DNA of 64,000 bases from NCBI RefSeq assembly GCF_021353265.1, contig NZ_JAJTWU010000005.1:186001-250000 (forward strand), given 5' to 3'. This DNA is from Pelomonas cellulosilytica (GTDB taxonomy: Bacteria > Pseudomonadota > Gammaproteobacteria > Burkholderiales > Burkholderiaceae_C). Both the position numbers and the translations under genes were made by a program. This document shows, one piece after another, positions 47,507 to 54,893 of this stretch (the first letter of the stretch is position 1; each line of letters begins with the position of its first letter). The notes below the pieces were generated by a model, which was not told the origin of the DNA, did not search any database, and saw nothing but the letters and a program-made list of their open reading frames with translations.

Positions 47507-48762
47507 TCCTCCGCCGGCCGCCGGAGGAATTCGCCGACGGGCATGGCCTCGCTGCCTACCAGAAGCTTCCGTGTCTCGGGATGCCGCCGAATGAACTCGG
47601 TTATGCCGCGGTGGTGCGATTCAACGCTGTTCGATTTGACTTCGATGGCTGCGAGGATGCCGCGTCGCTCCAAGATGAAATCAACCTCGTCGTCACCATC
47701 TCTCCAGTAGTGAACACGGGTGTCTCCGTCGGCCGTGTTGATTAGGTGAGCGCCCACGGCACTTTCGACCAATCGCCCCCAATGACTGCGGTCAGCGCGC
47801 GCTTCCGCAAATCCGTAGTTCCCCATGGCGCCCATTAGCGCCGTGTTGTGCACCATGAACTTGGGCGGTGACCTGCGTTGCCGTATCGCCTGTCCAGAGT
47901 ACTTCTGCAGCCCGGAAAGCAAGCCTGCATAGGAGAGCAGGTTGAGCTGGTGCGTCAATGTCTGAGTGTGCGCACCACCTAGCCGCCCGCCTGCCTTGTC
48001 GAGCGCCAGGATTTGTCCCGAGTAAGAGCAGCCAAGGCTGAAGAGTTCACGGAGCAATGCGGGCTTATCGACCCGGAACATCTCGAAAACGTCTTTCTCG
48101 ATGTTCGGCAGGATCAGTGATTCGCGCACATAGCTGCGCCAACGAGCCTCATCGCCAAGAAGGCTTGCGCTGCCCGGGAAGCCGCCGAAGTACAAGTACT
48201 GCTCCAGCGTCAGGCCAAACGCCTCGTTCATCTCCTCGAACGACCAATGGCCCAGCCGCAGGATTTCATAGCGCCCGAGCAAGCTCTCCGTCAGGCCGCT
48301 CTGTATAAGCAATGGAGCAGAGCCGAGGAGTACAACGTGCATCGGAATGCCAAGTGAACGGGCTCTATCCCAGAGCCCTTTGACAACGCCAGACCACTGT
48401 GGAACTCGTTGCACCTCATCGATGACCAGTACATAGGGCATCGTCTTCGCAGCGGGGTGATCAGAGTGGTGCCAGGCCTTGGCTGCCGTTTCGGCATGTC
48501 CCCACTGCAAGATCAACCACTCTTCATCGATGCGGGTGGGCTGAATCCAGTCGAGGCCGGATGAGGCTGCAAGGGGCGATGGCTCAGCGTTGAGTAGTGT
48601 GCGCGCTGAAGGTGGCCGTTCAGACCGGTTCACGACCTGGTCGACAAGCGTCGTCTTTCCGACTTGCCGTGGTCCGGCAACGATCTGGATTCGCGCAGGC
48701 GCCTCCGCCAGACGCCGCGCCAATGTCGGTCCGAGATCTCGGAGAAAGGGCCCCTTGCGCAT
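47494..48762 (-). CDS. DUF4143-type AAA ATPase, upstream partner of the STAND nuclease
   Basis: The 422-residue AAA_14/DUF4143 protein has Walker A IVAGPRQVGKTTLVDQVV, Walker B YVLVIDEVQRVPQW, the sensor VLLGSAPLL, and a C-terminal DUF4143 domain ending in DDEVDFILERRGILAAIEVKSN, which is a PD-(D/E)xK-like motif. The family is widespread and mostly uncharacterised. The ATG at 48762 is chosen because homologues begin shortly before the RRLAE...GPRQVGKTTL block; an open frame continues upstream through a GTG at 48792. It overlaps the 1359-aa gene by 13 nt, so the two are one translational unit. This coupling suggests a two-part system. Confidence 0.82.
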   Translation of the reverse strand: MRKGPFLRDLGPTLARRLAEAPARIQIVAGPRQVGKTTLVDQVVNRSERPPSARTLLNAEPSPLAASSGLDWIQPTRIDEEWLILQWGHAETAAKAWHHSDHPAAKTMPYVLVIDEVQRVPQWSGVVKGLWDRARSLGIPMHVVLLGSAPLLIQSGLTESLLGRYEILRLGHWSFEEMNEAFGLTLEQYLYFGGFPGSASLLGDEARWRSYVRESLILPNIEKDVFEMFRVDKPALLRELFSLGCSYSGQILALDKAGGRLGGAHTQTLTHQLNLLSYAGLLSGLQKYSGQAIRQRRSPPKFMVHNTALMGAMGNYGFAEARADRSHWGRLVESAVGAHLINTADGDTRVHYWRDGDDEVDFILERRGILAAIEVKSNSVESHHRGITEFIRRHPETRKLLVGSEAMPVGEFLRRPAEEWTR

Positions 48763-48773
48763 GGCTTGATGAT

Positions 48774-48793
48774 AGTGAGTAAATTTACTCACT
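48774..48793. promoter_or_regulatory. 20-bp perfect palindrome before the DUF4143 operon
   Basis: AGTGAGTAAATTTACTCACT is a perfect 20-bp palindrome whose edge is 11 bp upstream of the ATG at 48762. It is a strong candidate operator controlling the DUF4143/STAND operon. It contains the sequence TAAATTTA, which could be part of the -10 region. No matching regulator gene adjoins it, so autoregulation or a host regulator is possible. Confidence 0.65.
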
Positions 48794-48959
48794 GCAATCA
48801 CCCGCGTTGCGACGGGCGGCACCGAGCCCTTCGTTCCCGGGACGGGAGCGTGTTGCGTGCAGGTTTTGTGGGTCGACCGCACTGGTAGGACCATCCGATG
48901 GACCTAAATTGGTCGTAGCTTGATCGTCTCGAAACAACCCAGCGCGAGCTTCCGCATGC

Positions 48960-49300
48960 CTCCGATAAGGGCCTGTCAAATCGTCGAGCTGATTGAGCGC
49001 GTTCGTTGCAAAGTTGCCGGTCGGCTTTGGCAATTGGCTGCATGACGACGGCGCGAGACGCCACCTGATCGCCATGGCACACGTCCCGAACCCTGAGTGC
49101 GACGAGGTTGCATCCCCGCAGCTTGCTGTCGATGCCAAAGTTGAAGAGAGCGAGGTCTCGTACCCGACTCTCCATCTGGAGCCTCACGCACAGCGCCCAA
49201 ATTGTCCTTGAGCTTGGCCGGTGGGAAGAAACGCCGGTGTCGGGGACTGGTTTCTGAGCTGCTGGGGCGACGGTCGCTACGACGGCCGCCGGAGGTCGTA
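48960..49300 (-). pseudogene. Decayed tyrosine-recombinase (integrase) remnant
   Basis: Minus-strand reading of 49205-49038 gives IWALCVRLQMESRVRDLALFNFG then SKLRGC-LVALRVRDVCHGDQVASRAVVMQ. This is a well-known integrase segment, whose intact homologues continue with KTQRPVQFEIT... . Here the upstream part (FFPPAKLK) and the downstream part are in other frames, and the catalytic Arg/His/Tyr region is missing. It is thus a frameshifted, truncated fossil. The rest of 48794-49535 shows no other supported gene. Confidence 0.72.
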
Positions 49301-49314
49301 GGGACCAAGACAGC

Positions 49315-49536
49315 TCAAATATTGATGAACTCGGTGGCGAGCGCCTGGCCGGGCTCAGCAACGCCGACCTTCGCCCCGCTATTAGCGGCCCGCTTGGCGG
49401 CGACGTAGAGCAGGATGGCTTTGCGGAGTGCGGCGGTCCTCGCTGCCTCATCCGTGCCGACGATCTCGTCAAATTCGCGACTCAGGCCCGCACCCATCGT
49501 GATGGTGCAGCGGAATGTGTGTTCGTTGTCTGGCAT
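49315..49536 (-). CDS. Small RHH/antitoxin-like protein
   Basis: The 73-residue protein starts at the ATG at 49536, with GGAGCGCGAG upstream. A short beta-strand-like start (HTFRCTITMGAG) is followed by a helical segment (AARTAALRKAILLYVAAKRAANSG) and the tail KVGVAEPGQALATEFINI. This pattern resembles ribbon-helix-helix proteins with a GxxxPGQxLxTEFINI tail found on plasmids and islands. It could be a DNA-binding regulator or an antitoxin that has lost its toxin. No toxin gene is beside it. Confidence 0.6.
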   Translation of the reverse strand: MPDNEHTFRCTITMGAGLSREFDEIVGTDEAARTAALRKAILLYVAAKRAANSGAKVGVAEPGQALATEFINI

Positions 49537-49590
49537 GCTCGCGCTCCGCGCTCCTTGGTGGACAGCACCTGCTTCGTCTGCGCAATCCAC

Positions 49591-49907
49591 ACGGCGGCCG
49601 GCATGGCTGCTCCAACGTTTCCGAAGCGTGCGTAGACATCCGGGCTCTCTCAGGACTGGGGGGTGTCATGCGGTCCGTCCGATGCCGGCAACGGGCCGAC
49701 GCGTGCTCGCTTGGTGTCCCGGTTGCCGTCTCCAGAAACGCCAGCAAGACATCAGTCCTCAGGTTTCGGGATTATGGTCTCGATGCGCCCAACTCAATGG
49801 CAGTCCGGTCTGGCGTCGGTGAGGACGGCGAAGCAGCTAGAGATCAATCAAACCCGAAGAAACGCTTGTCGAAAGGGGCGCTGCGGGTAAGGTTGCCCGA
49901 AACGCCA
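49591..49907. other. Intergenic region, no supported feature
   Basis: About 317 bp between the RHH-like gene and the exonuclease gene. Open frames on both strands lack family resemblance and good starts. No repeat or terminator recognised. Confidence 0.4.
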
Positions 49908-50447
49908 TCAGAGAAAGGCGCGGGCGTTGGCCCGCGCGTCCTGTAGAGCGTGGTGCTCGCCCCCCTGTTGTGTCAGGAAAGCAGCTCGACGGGCCGCGTC
50001 GATCTTTTGCTCGATGTTCTCCAGCTTCCAGCCTCTTGGCAGCGCGCCGCCAAGCAGCCGCTCAACCAGATCGACGTCTCCCTCGAAGTCGTAGCACAGC
50101 ACGGGCTTGGGCTTGCGTGGTGTAGCCAGCAGCCACGCGAGCAATTCTTCGCGTAGCTGATCAGACGGCATCGCACGCCCGGGCAAGCGCCCTAGCAGGG
50201 GAAGCACAACCTCGCAAGTGAAGGTGCTGCACAGCGCCACTTCAAAGTCGGTCCGCTCAGCGTAGAACTCGCGCCCATCCTCGCCCACGATGGCCACGCT
50301 GATGAGCTGGAAGGACTCGAAGTCCGTGAACTCGGTATCCAGGAAGTAGCGCGTCTTCCAAGGGCTGCGCGGCCCCTTCTCTGGCTGCCAGCCGTCGCAA
50401 GCGCCCCAGTTTGCTGCCAAGGCTTCGGGATTACTCACACGCTGCAC
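49908..50447 (-). CDS. DEDD-family 3'-5' exonuclease
   Basis: The 179-residue protein has the DnaQ-like exonuclease motifs in order: FLDTEFTDF (Asp and Glu of motif I), CYDFEGDVDLV (motif II Asp) and HHALQDARANA (motif III His/Asp, DEDDh type). It resembles small 3'-5' exonucleases encoded on mobile elements. It could trim DNA or RNA; the substrate cannot be read. The first 30 residues precede the fold, so the true start may lie nearer residue 30. It lies between the defence cargo and the transposition genes, on the same strand as the latter. Confidence 0.78.
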   Translation of the reverse strand: MQRVSNPEALAANWGACDGWQPEKGPRSPWKTRYFLDTEFTDFESFQLISVAIVGEDGREFYAERTDFEVALCSTFTCEVVLPLLGRLPGRAMPSDQLREELLAWLLATPRKPKPVLCYDFEGDVDLVERLLGGALPRGWKLENIEQKIDAARRAAFLTQQGGEHHALQDARANARAFL

Positions 50448-51256
50448 CTCTCACTTGCTCTTGATCTTGACTAGCGGCCGGGCGCTGCCATCGGACGCGC
50501 GGTTCGGGGAGTCTGAAACCTCCGACTTTCTCTCGCGAGTTCCGAAGCGACGAGGTCAGCGCATGTCGGCGGTGGCTGGCTTCGTGGCGAAGAACTCTTT
50601 CCAGTCAGCAGGACGGGTCCAACCGCGGGTCGAGACACGAAGCCAAGGACCAAGGACCGTTCAGTCGCTAGCATGGCATAGATCAAGCTCGGCGCCGTTT
50701 CTATCGCCCAACCGGGAATCCCAGTCCCCATTGTTCTTGATGCTCAAATTCATCGATCCAAACGGCTGCCGCACTTGCTGGTATCTGCGGTCAGGATCCG
50801 CGCTGGTTCGGCGGTGAGGAGGCGGCTTTGCTGTGTAAACGCACCGCTGCGCGCCCGATGTCAGCACTCGATGCGGGGATGGTCTTGAAGGAGGCGAGCG
50901 GGCTTTGTTGCCATGTCGCCAGGGGGCAGGTCACGGCCCCGCCCTTACCAAGCGCTTGCTGGCGACAGCGCGGCGCGGGCGAAGGAAGTTTTGCCGCACC
51001 CACGGCTGTGGACGCGCTTCGCAGCCCGGACAACGCGGTAGCAGTGCCGTGCACAGGGCACTTGCCGGAGCAGGTTCGAGCTCGGGGGCTGACCAGCGGC
51101 CCTGGGTCTGTGCTGCGGGCTTGCGAGGAACCCTGATGCGTCACGGGGGACATCAGCGGAGGCATTGACGGCGCTCGGCGCTTGCCGCTGCTCCTCGTGA
51201 CGCAAGCGTCACCGCGCGTGTCCCGTCTGGCGGACTGATGCGCCGCCACCCCATCG
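50448..51256. other. Non-coding or degraded region in the transposon
   Basis: About 810 bp with only unconvincing open frames on both strands. No conserved protein motif was recognised. A short inverted repeat GTGACGC-AA-GCGTCAC (51197-51212) is present. This may be the remains of older cargo. Confidence 0.4.
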
Positions 51257-51541
51257 TCAGACCGGCATCTTGGGCTGCGTCGGGCGTTCCTCGGACACTA
51301 CGACATCGACAAGACGTTCGCCACCTCCCCCGAACGCCTGTCGAATGGCCGGGTCGAACACGCCCCGACCGAGCCGGTAGTCCTCCTCCATCAGCCGATC
51401 GAAGTCCGGGCTGCCGAACTCTCTACCGACGGCGGGCATCCGATCCCATAGCTGGTCTTCCAGCATGCTGGCCATCCGCCGCTGAATGAGGTCCCGGTGA
51501 ATGCAGTGGATCCTGGCACGTTGCTTTCTGAGCGATGTCAT
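51257..51541 (-). CDS. Small hypothetical protein, third of an overlapping trio
   Basis: The 94-residue protein starts with a basic helix (MTSLRKQRARIHCIHRDLIQRR). An acidic middle follows (DFDRLMEEDYRLGRGVFDPAIRQAFGGGG), then a strand-like end (LVDVVVSEERPTQPK). No family recognised. Its ATG overlaps the stop of the preceding gene by 4 nt. Linked translation of three tiny genes suggests they act together. Confidence 0.6.
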   Translation of the reverse strand: MTSLRKQRARIHCIHRDLIQRRMASMLEDQLWDRMPAVGREFGSPDFDRLMEEDYRLGRGVFDPAIRQAFGGGGERLVDVVVSEERPTQPKMPV

Positions 51542-51786
51542 CCGAACTCCTTTGCCTTGATCGCGGGCTCAGCCAGGGCTCGCTGGAATTTCTCTAGGGC
51601 GCGCCGCGCCGCTCCTGGCTCGTCGTCTGCTGTCCACATCATGATGGCTGGTTCCACCGAGTAGCCGCGAAGGCGGCCGTCTGCCTCGTAGTAAACCTCG
51701 TGCACCGCGCTGTACGAATCTTCTCCTGCGTCGAACTCGATCACCCGGAGGTTCCAGTAGCTGTGTTTTCGCGTGCTGTCGGTCAT
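51538..51786 (-). CDS. Small hypothetical protein, second of an overlapping trio
   Basis: The 82-residue protein reads YWNLRVIEFDAGEDSYSAVHEVYYEADGRLRGYSVEPAIMMW, followed by a helical AARRALEKFQRALAEPAIKAKEF. The HEVYYEADGRLRGYS segment resembles short proteins found on plasmids and genomic islands, also without a function. The compact alternating pattern suggests a beta-sheet followed by a helix. It overlaps both neighbours by 4 nt. Confidence 0.65.
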   Translation of the reverse strand: MTDSTRKHSYWNLRVIEFDAGEDSYSAVHEVYYEADGRLRGYSVEPAIMMWTADDEPGAARRALEKFQRALAEPAIKAKEFG

Positions 51787-51992
51787 GGCTGCGGTTGGAG
51801 CGTGAGTTGCAGGGCTTGGTATGGGGGCGAGTTCGTCAGCATGCGGCGATGGCCTTCGACCGGCACATACTGCTCGAAGCTGATACCCGCCACATCCAGC
51901 TCATCCGCAGGTATCTCCAGCAACCTGTCCATCCATTCACGCGCGTCCTCGTGCGACATGCGAGTTGGCGCCCGCCCCAGCAGTTCGAACAT
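51783..51992 (-). CDS. Small hypothetical protein, first of an overlapping trio
   Basis: The 69-residue protein has an N-terminal MFELLGRAPTRMSHEDAREWMDRLLEIPADELDVAGISF and a C terminus ending in a Gln/Pro-rich strand-like stretch. No family recognised. It is the first of three genes joined by ATGA overlaps and begins 94 bp after the second tniQ stop. It may be read from the tns transcript. Confidence 0.55.
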   Translation of the reverse strand: MFELLGRAPTRMSHEDAREWMDRLLEIPADELDVAGISFEQYVPVEGHRRMLTNSPPYQALQLTLQPQP

Positions 51993-52085
51993 CCCGTGCC
52001 GGGGTGTAAGTCCTTCATTGGTTAGTCTCCTTGTTGTGGCACGCTTGCACGGCTGATACCAATCCGTTTGGTACCCACCCAGTCT

Positions 52086-53042
52086 TCAAATCAGGCCGTC
52101 AAACAGCTGTTGCTGAGCCGGATGTCGGGGGACGGAGTCACGCCATCTTCGACCCAACTTCAGGTTCCGCATCTCGCGTGCGGCAGCAGCACGATCCCAG
52201 ACCGTGACGCCCACCATTGCCTGCAGCGCCAGGGCACGGGAAGCGCTGCCGTCTAGGCCAGAAGGGCGGCCATCTGCCGACGCTCGCAGGGCATCTAGCC
52301 CGTGGGTGAGCAGTCGCTCCACGCGCTCGCTGCTCAGCCAAGGCCTCTTGTCCTGGATCTTGGCGCCGCGATACGCCTTCATGCCCCCGCCGAACACGAA
52401 TATCAAGCGGAAGGCCCCGTCCGGACTGGTGCCACGCAGCTGTGGCGCGATGTCTTCAAGCCCAGTGACGCACGGTGCATGTTCGTCCGGCAGAACCTGC
52501 TTTGAGAGCCATTCGCACCATTGAAGCACCGGGCCCTCGACGCCGCGAGAAACCTTCGCCGCGCCGGCGAGATACGCCCCGCAGTCGCACACGTCCAGCG
52601 CCGGGCGCATGGGGCTGAGTGCGCGTGCGCAGGCAGCGCAGGCGTCCTGCAGTGTCTCTTGATGGATGTGGCACACCGGGTACGCCAGCAGATCCCACTC
52701 CAGGCGGGCCGCACCTTCTTCGTCCAGGCAGGCGGGGCATACCTGCTGGTGGATGCCGCGCAACAGCCATGCCTCCTGCCACACGTGGCCGAACAGTCGC
52801 ACCTCGGGCCACTGGTCGCGTGCGTGAGGTATTGGCATCCGATGCTCAAACCACTCAGCCTGCCCCCCTACGAGTTCGGCGAGTAGATCGGCATCTGTCG
52901 CCAGGGGACGTGCGCGCCGAGCGTTTCGACAGTAGCTGACCGATTCCTTGACGCTGACGCCGTTGAGACCGAACACGCGCAGCAAGTACCCAGGGGCGGA
53001 CTCGACCCGTCGGGGTTCAGTCGGGATAGGCAGTCGCGACAT
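52086..53042 (-). CDS. tniQ: TniQ-family targeting protein, second copy
   Basis: The 318-residue TniQ/TnsD-like protein has the N-terminal pattern PGYLLRVFGLNG. A zinc-finger region follows (CPACLDEEGAARLEWDLLAYPVCHIHQETLQDACAACARAL, then CDCGAYL). A C-terminal helical region of about 150 residues is probably DNA-binding. TniQ proteins choose the insertion site and recruit TnsC. It overlaps the other tniq gene by 1-4 nt (ATGA). Two dissimilar TniQ proteins in one element suggest either two targeting pathways or a hetero-oligomer. Confidence 0.85.
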   Translation of the reverse strand: MSRLPIPTEPRRVESAPGYLLRVFGLNGVSVKESVSYCRNARRARPLATDADLLAELVGGQAEWFEHRMPIPHARDQWPEVRLFGHVWQEAWLLRGIHQQVCPACLDEEGAARLEWDLLAYPVCHIHQETLQDACAACARALSPMRPALDVCDCGAYLAGAAKVSRGVEGPVLQWCEWLSKQVLPDEHAPCVTGLEDIAPQLRGTSPDGAFRLIFVFGGGMKAYRGAKIQDKRPWLSSERVERLLTHGLDALRASADGRPSGLDGSASRALALQAMVGVTVWDRAAAAREMRNLKLGRRWRDSVPRHPAQQQLFDGLI

Positions 53043-53914
53043 CAGGACGCCCTCAGGCCTGAGGGTTCCTGGTCATGCGATGCCGGCGGTGTTGGGCCGA
53101 CGCGTGCTCGAACAGGTGCTCCGGTTGTTGTCGCCAGCAACGTCGACATGGACTTTCGCTGAAGAGCGACGAGGTCACTCATCGGCGCAGGCGGGTTGCT
53201 CAGGCGTTGGACCTCGCGCCAAAGCTGATCGAGGGACATGCCTGGCCCTTGAACAACCTCCGGCCCATGGCGGCCCCACTCCCTGAGCCAGTGCGGCAGC
53301 CGGCGGACGAACTCGAAGTCCATCGGCAGTGGAGCCATCGCATCCAGGCGACCGCCGCAACTCAGACACAGGCTCAGATCGCCGACACCCATGCGCCGTG
53401 GCCCGGCCGTGGCCATGTCCTGCATCAGCTCGACATGGGCGTTGCAGTTGGGGCATTGCTCTTCGAGCAGGCATCGGTGCCAAGGGCAAAAAACCAGCTC
53501 CTGCACCCGCGCGTACAGGTGCATGCACGGCACCTGATCGAACTTCAGGCACAGCGGACAGAAGCGATAGCGGCCGCGATGCCTTGAGGGCGAGCTCATC
53601 CACCTGCCGGCTGCCGCGTGTCGTGGCGAAGAGTCGGTGTAAATCCGTCCCAGCTCAAGCCCCCGAACCTGTGGGGCCTCAGATCTGACCTTCCTGAAGA
53701 CGAAGTAGTACGAACGGTCAAAGTCCGCCCTAAAGGTGAAGCCCAGGTAGGCCGCAAGCTCGGCCGAATCGCACCCTTGCAGCGCAGCCACACGCGTGAG
53801 CCAGGAGTTCGGGGCTTCGTGGTCCTGCGCGTGCGGAACACCAACGAGCGCGGCCACCCGCGCATCGAAGTGCTTCAGGACCGGCACAGTCCATCGGAAA
53901 GGGCTGGATGCCAT
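53042..53914 (-). CDS. tniQ: TniQ-family targeting protein, first copy
   Basis: The 290-residue TniQ-like protein has an N-terminal helical part (NSWLTRVAALQGCDSAELAAYLGF) and the zinc-binding block FCPLCLKFDQVPCMHLYARVQELVFCPWHRCLLEEQCPNCNA. A second pair, LCLSCGGRL, follows. The protein is shorter than Tn7 TnsD (508 aa) and has little beyond the zinc region. It lies 16 bp after tnsC and is coupled to the second tniQ. Together they should direct TnsABC to a target site. Confidence 0.85.
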   Translation of the reverse strand: MASSPFRWTVPVLKHFDARVAALVGVPHAQDHEAPNSWLTRVAALQGCDSAELAAYLGFTFRADFDRSYYFVFRKVRSEAPQVRGLELGRIYTDSSPRHAAAGRWMSSPSRHRGRYRFCPLCLKFDQVPCMHLYARVQELVFCPWHRCLLEEQCPNCNAHVELMQDMATAGPRRMGVGDLSLCLSCGGRLDAMAPLPMDFEFVRRLPHWLREWGRHGPEVVQGPGMSLDQLWREVQRLSNPPAPMSDLVALQRKSMSTLLATTTGAPVRARVGPTPPASHDQEPSGLRAS

Positions 53915-53930
53915 ACCCGCTCGAGTTCCA

Positions 53931-54893
53931 CTATGCCCAAGGGCAACTCGACAGCTCTTGGCTCCCGAATGCCCGCTGGTAGGCTAGCTTCAGTTCAACG
54001 GGGGTCGGCGTGCTCTTGCGGGCATCGACCGTCGCCATCGCAAGTTCCGCCAGATACTGCTTGAGCCGGCGGAGGTTGCCGCGAGCGGTCTTGTGGATCG
54101 CCTCCCTGATCTCGCGCGATGTCTGGAGCTGCTTGAACTCCAGGGCTGAATTGCTAGGCATCAGCGACTGCACCAGCGAGAGCCAAGGCTTATCCAGCGT
54201 GAAGTCGCTCAGAGCCTCGTTCACGACGCAGCGACTTTCCAGGTACGGGTCGACGTGACCCAGCTCGGACAGAGAGATGCCACCCACGATGCAGACGGCG
54301 ATTTGGGCCTCATCCATGACCTCGCGGAAGTACTCGCTGATCGACGTGCCGTCGTCGCGCCTTGCCTTGCTTTGGCCGATCATCTGGTGTCCCTCGTCCA
54401 CCAGCAGAAGTCGTATCTTGCGGCGGCGCAGCGCGTCAATCGACAGGGAGCGGCGCGCATCAAGATTCGCATTGCCGACCTTGAATAGCGGGTAGTTCAG
54501 TAGGCCTAGGATGCGTTGAACTACAGCCGCCAACGATCGTCCGCGACGCAAGCGCAGGTAGAGGACGCCAGACCCGCGGTCAGCAAGGTCATGCACCGGC
54601 AACGCGTCCAGGAAATACCGGCAAAGCGTGGTCTTGCCCACGCCGGCGTTGCCGCCGATGACGCCGCCCACCGGCTGTCGCAGCTCCTTGCTGAGCAAGA
54701 ACATGCGGTCGAGACTGCCGACCAGTTCGTTGAATCGGTCGTGCTTGACGATGGCGTTGTCTATCGCAGCGCCCTGCTGGAGCGCTTTCGGCGTGTAGGT
54801 TGCCAGCCAGCGCTCGCGAATCTGGCGCCGGCCGATGTCGACCTCCAGCTCTTCCGGGTCCAGGGGATCAAATCCATGGTCATTCGAACGCAT
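53931..54893 (-). CDS. tnsC: TnsC/TniB AAA+ transposition regulator
   Basis: The 320-residue AAA+ ATPase has Walker A GGNAGVGKTTLC, Walker B RLLLVDEGHQM, sensor-like VCIVGGISL and a C-terminal helical lid (AIHKTARGNLRRLKQYLAELA). TnsC forms ATP-dependent filaments or rings on target DNA and links the TniQ target selector to the TnsAB transposase. It overlaps tnsB by 14 nt and is followed by the two tniQ genes. Confidence 0.93.
   Translation of the reverse strand: MRSNDHGFDPLDPEELEVDIGRRQIRERWLATYTPKALQQGAAIDNAIVKHDRFNELVGSLDRMFLLSKELRQPVGGVIGGNAGVGKTTLCRYFLDALPVHDLADRGSGVLYLRLRRGRSLAAVVQRILGLLNYPLFKVGNANLDARRSLSIDALRRRKIRLLLVDEGHQMIGQSKARRDDGTSISEYFREVMDEAQIAVCIVGGISLSELGHVDPYLESRCVVNEALSDFTLDKPWLSLVQSLMPSNSALEFKQLQTSREIREAIHKTARGNLRRLKQYLAELAMATVDARKSTPTPVELKLAYQRAFGSQELSSCPWA

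Noticed and set aside
47494-48894. Longer version of the DUF4143 gene starting at 48894
   Set aside because: The extra residues (MVLPVRSTHKTC...) have no homologue-like pattern and would include the 20-bp palindrome. The start near MRKGPFLRDLG fits the family better.
50828-51136. Plus-strand ORF of 102 codons in the gap before the small-gene trio
   Set aside because: No ribosome-binding site, no motif and amino-acid use typical of a random GC-rich frame.
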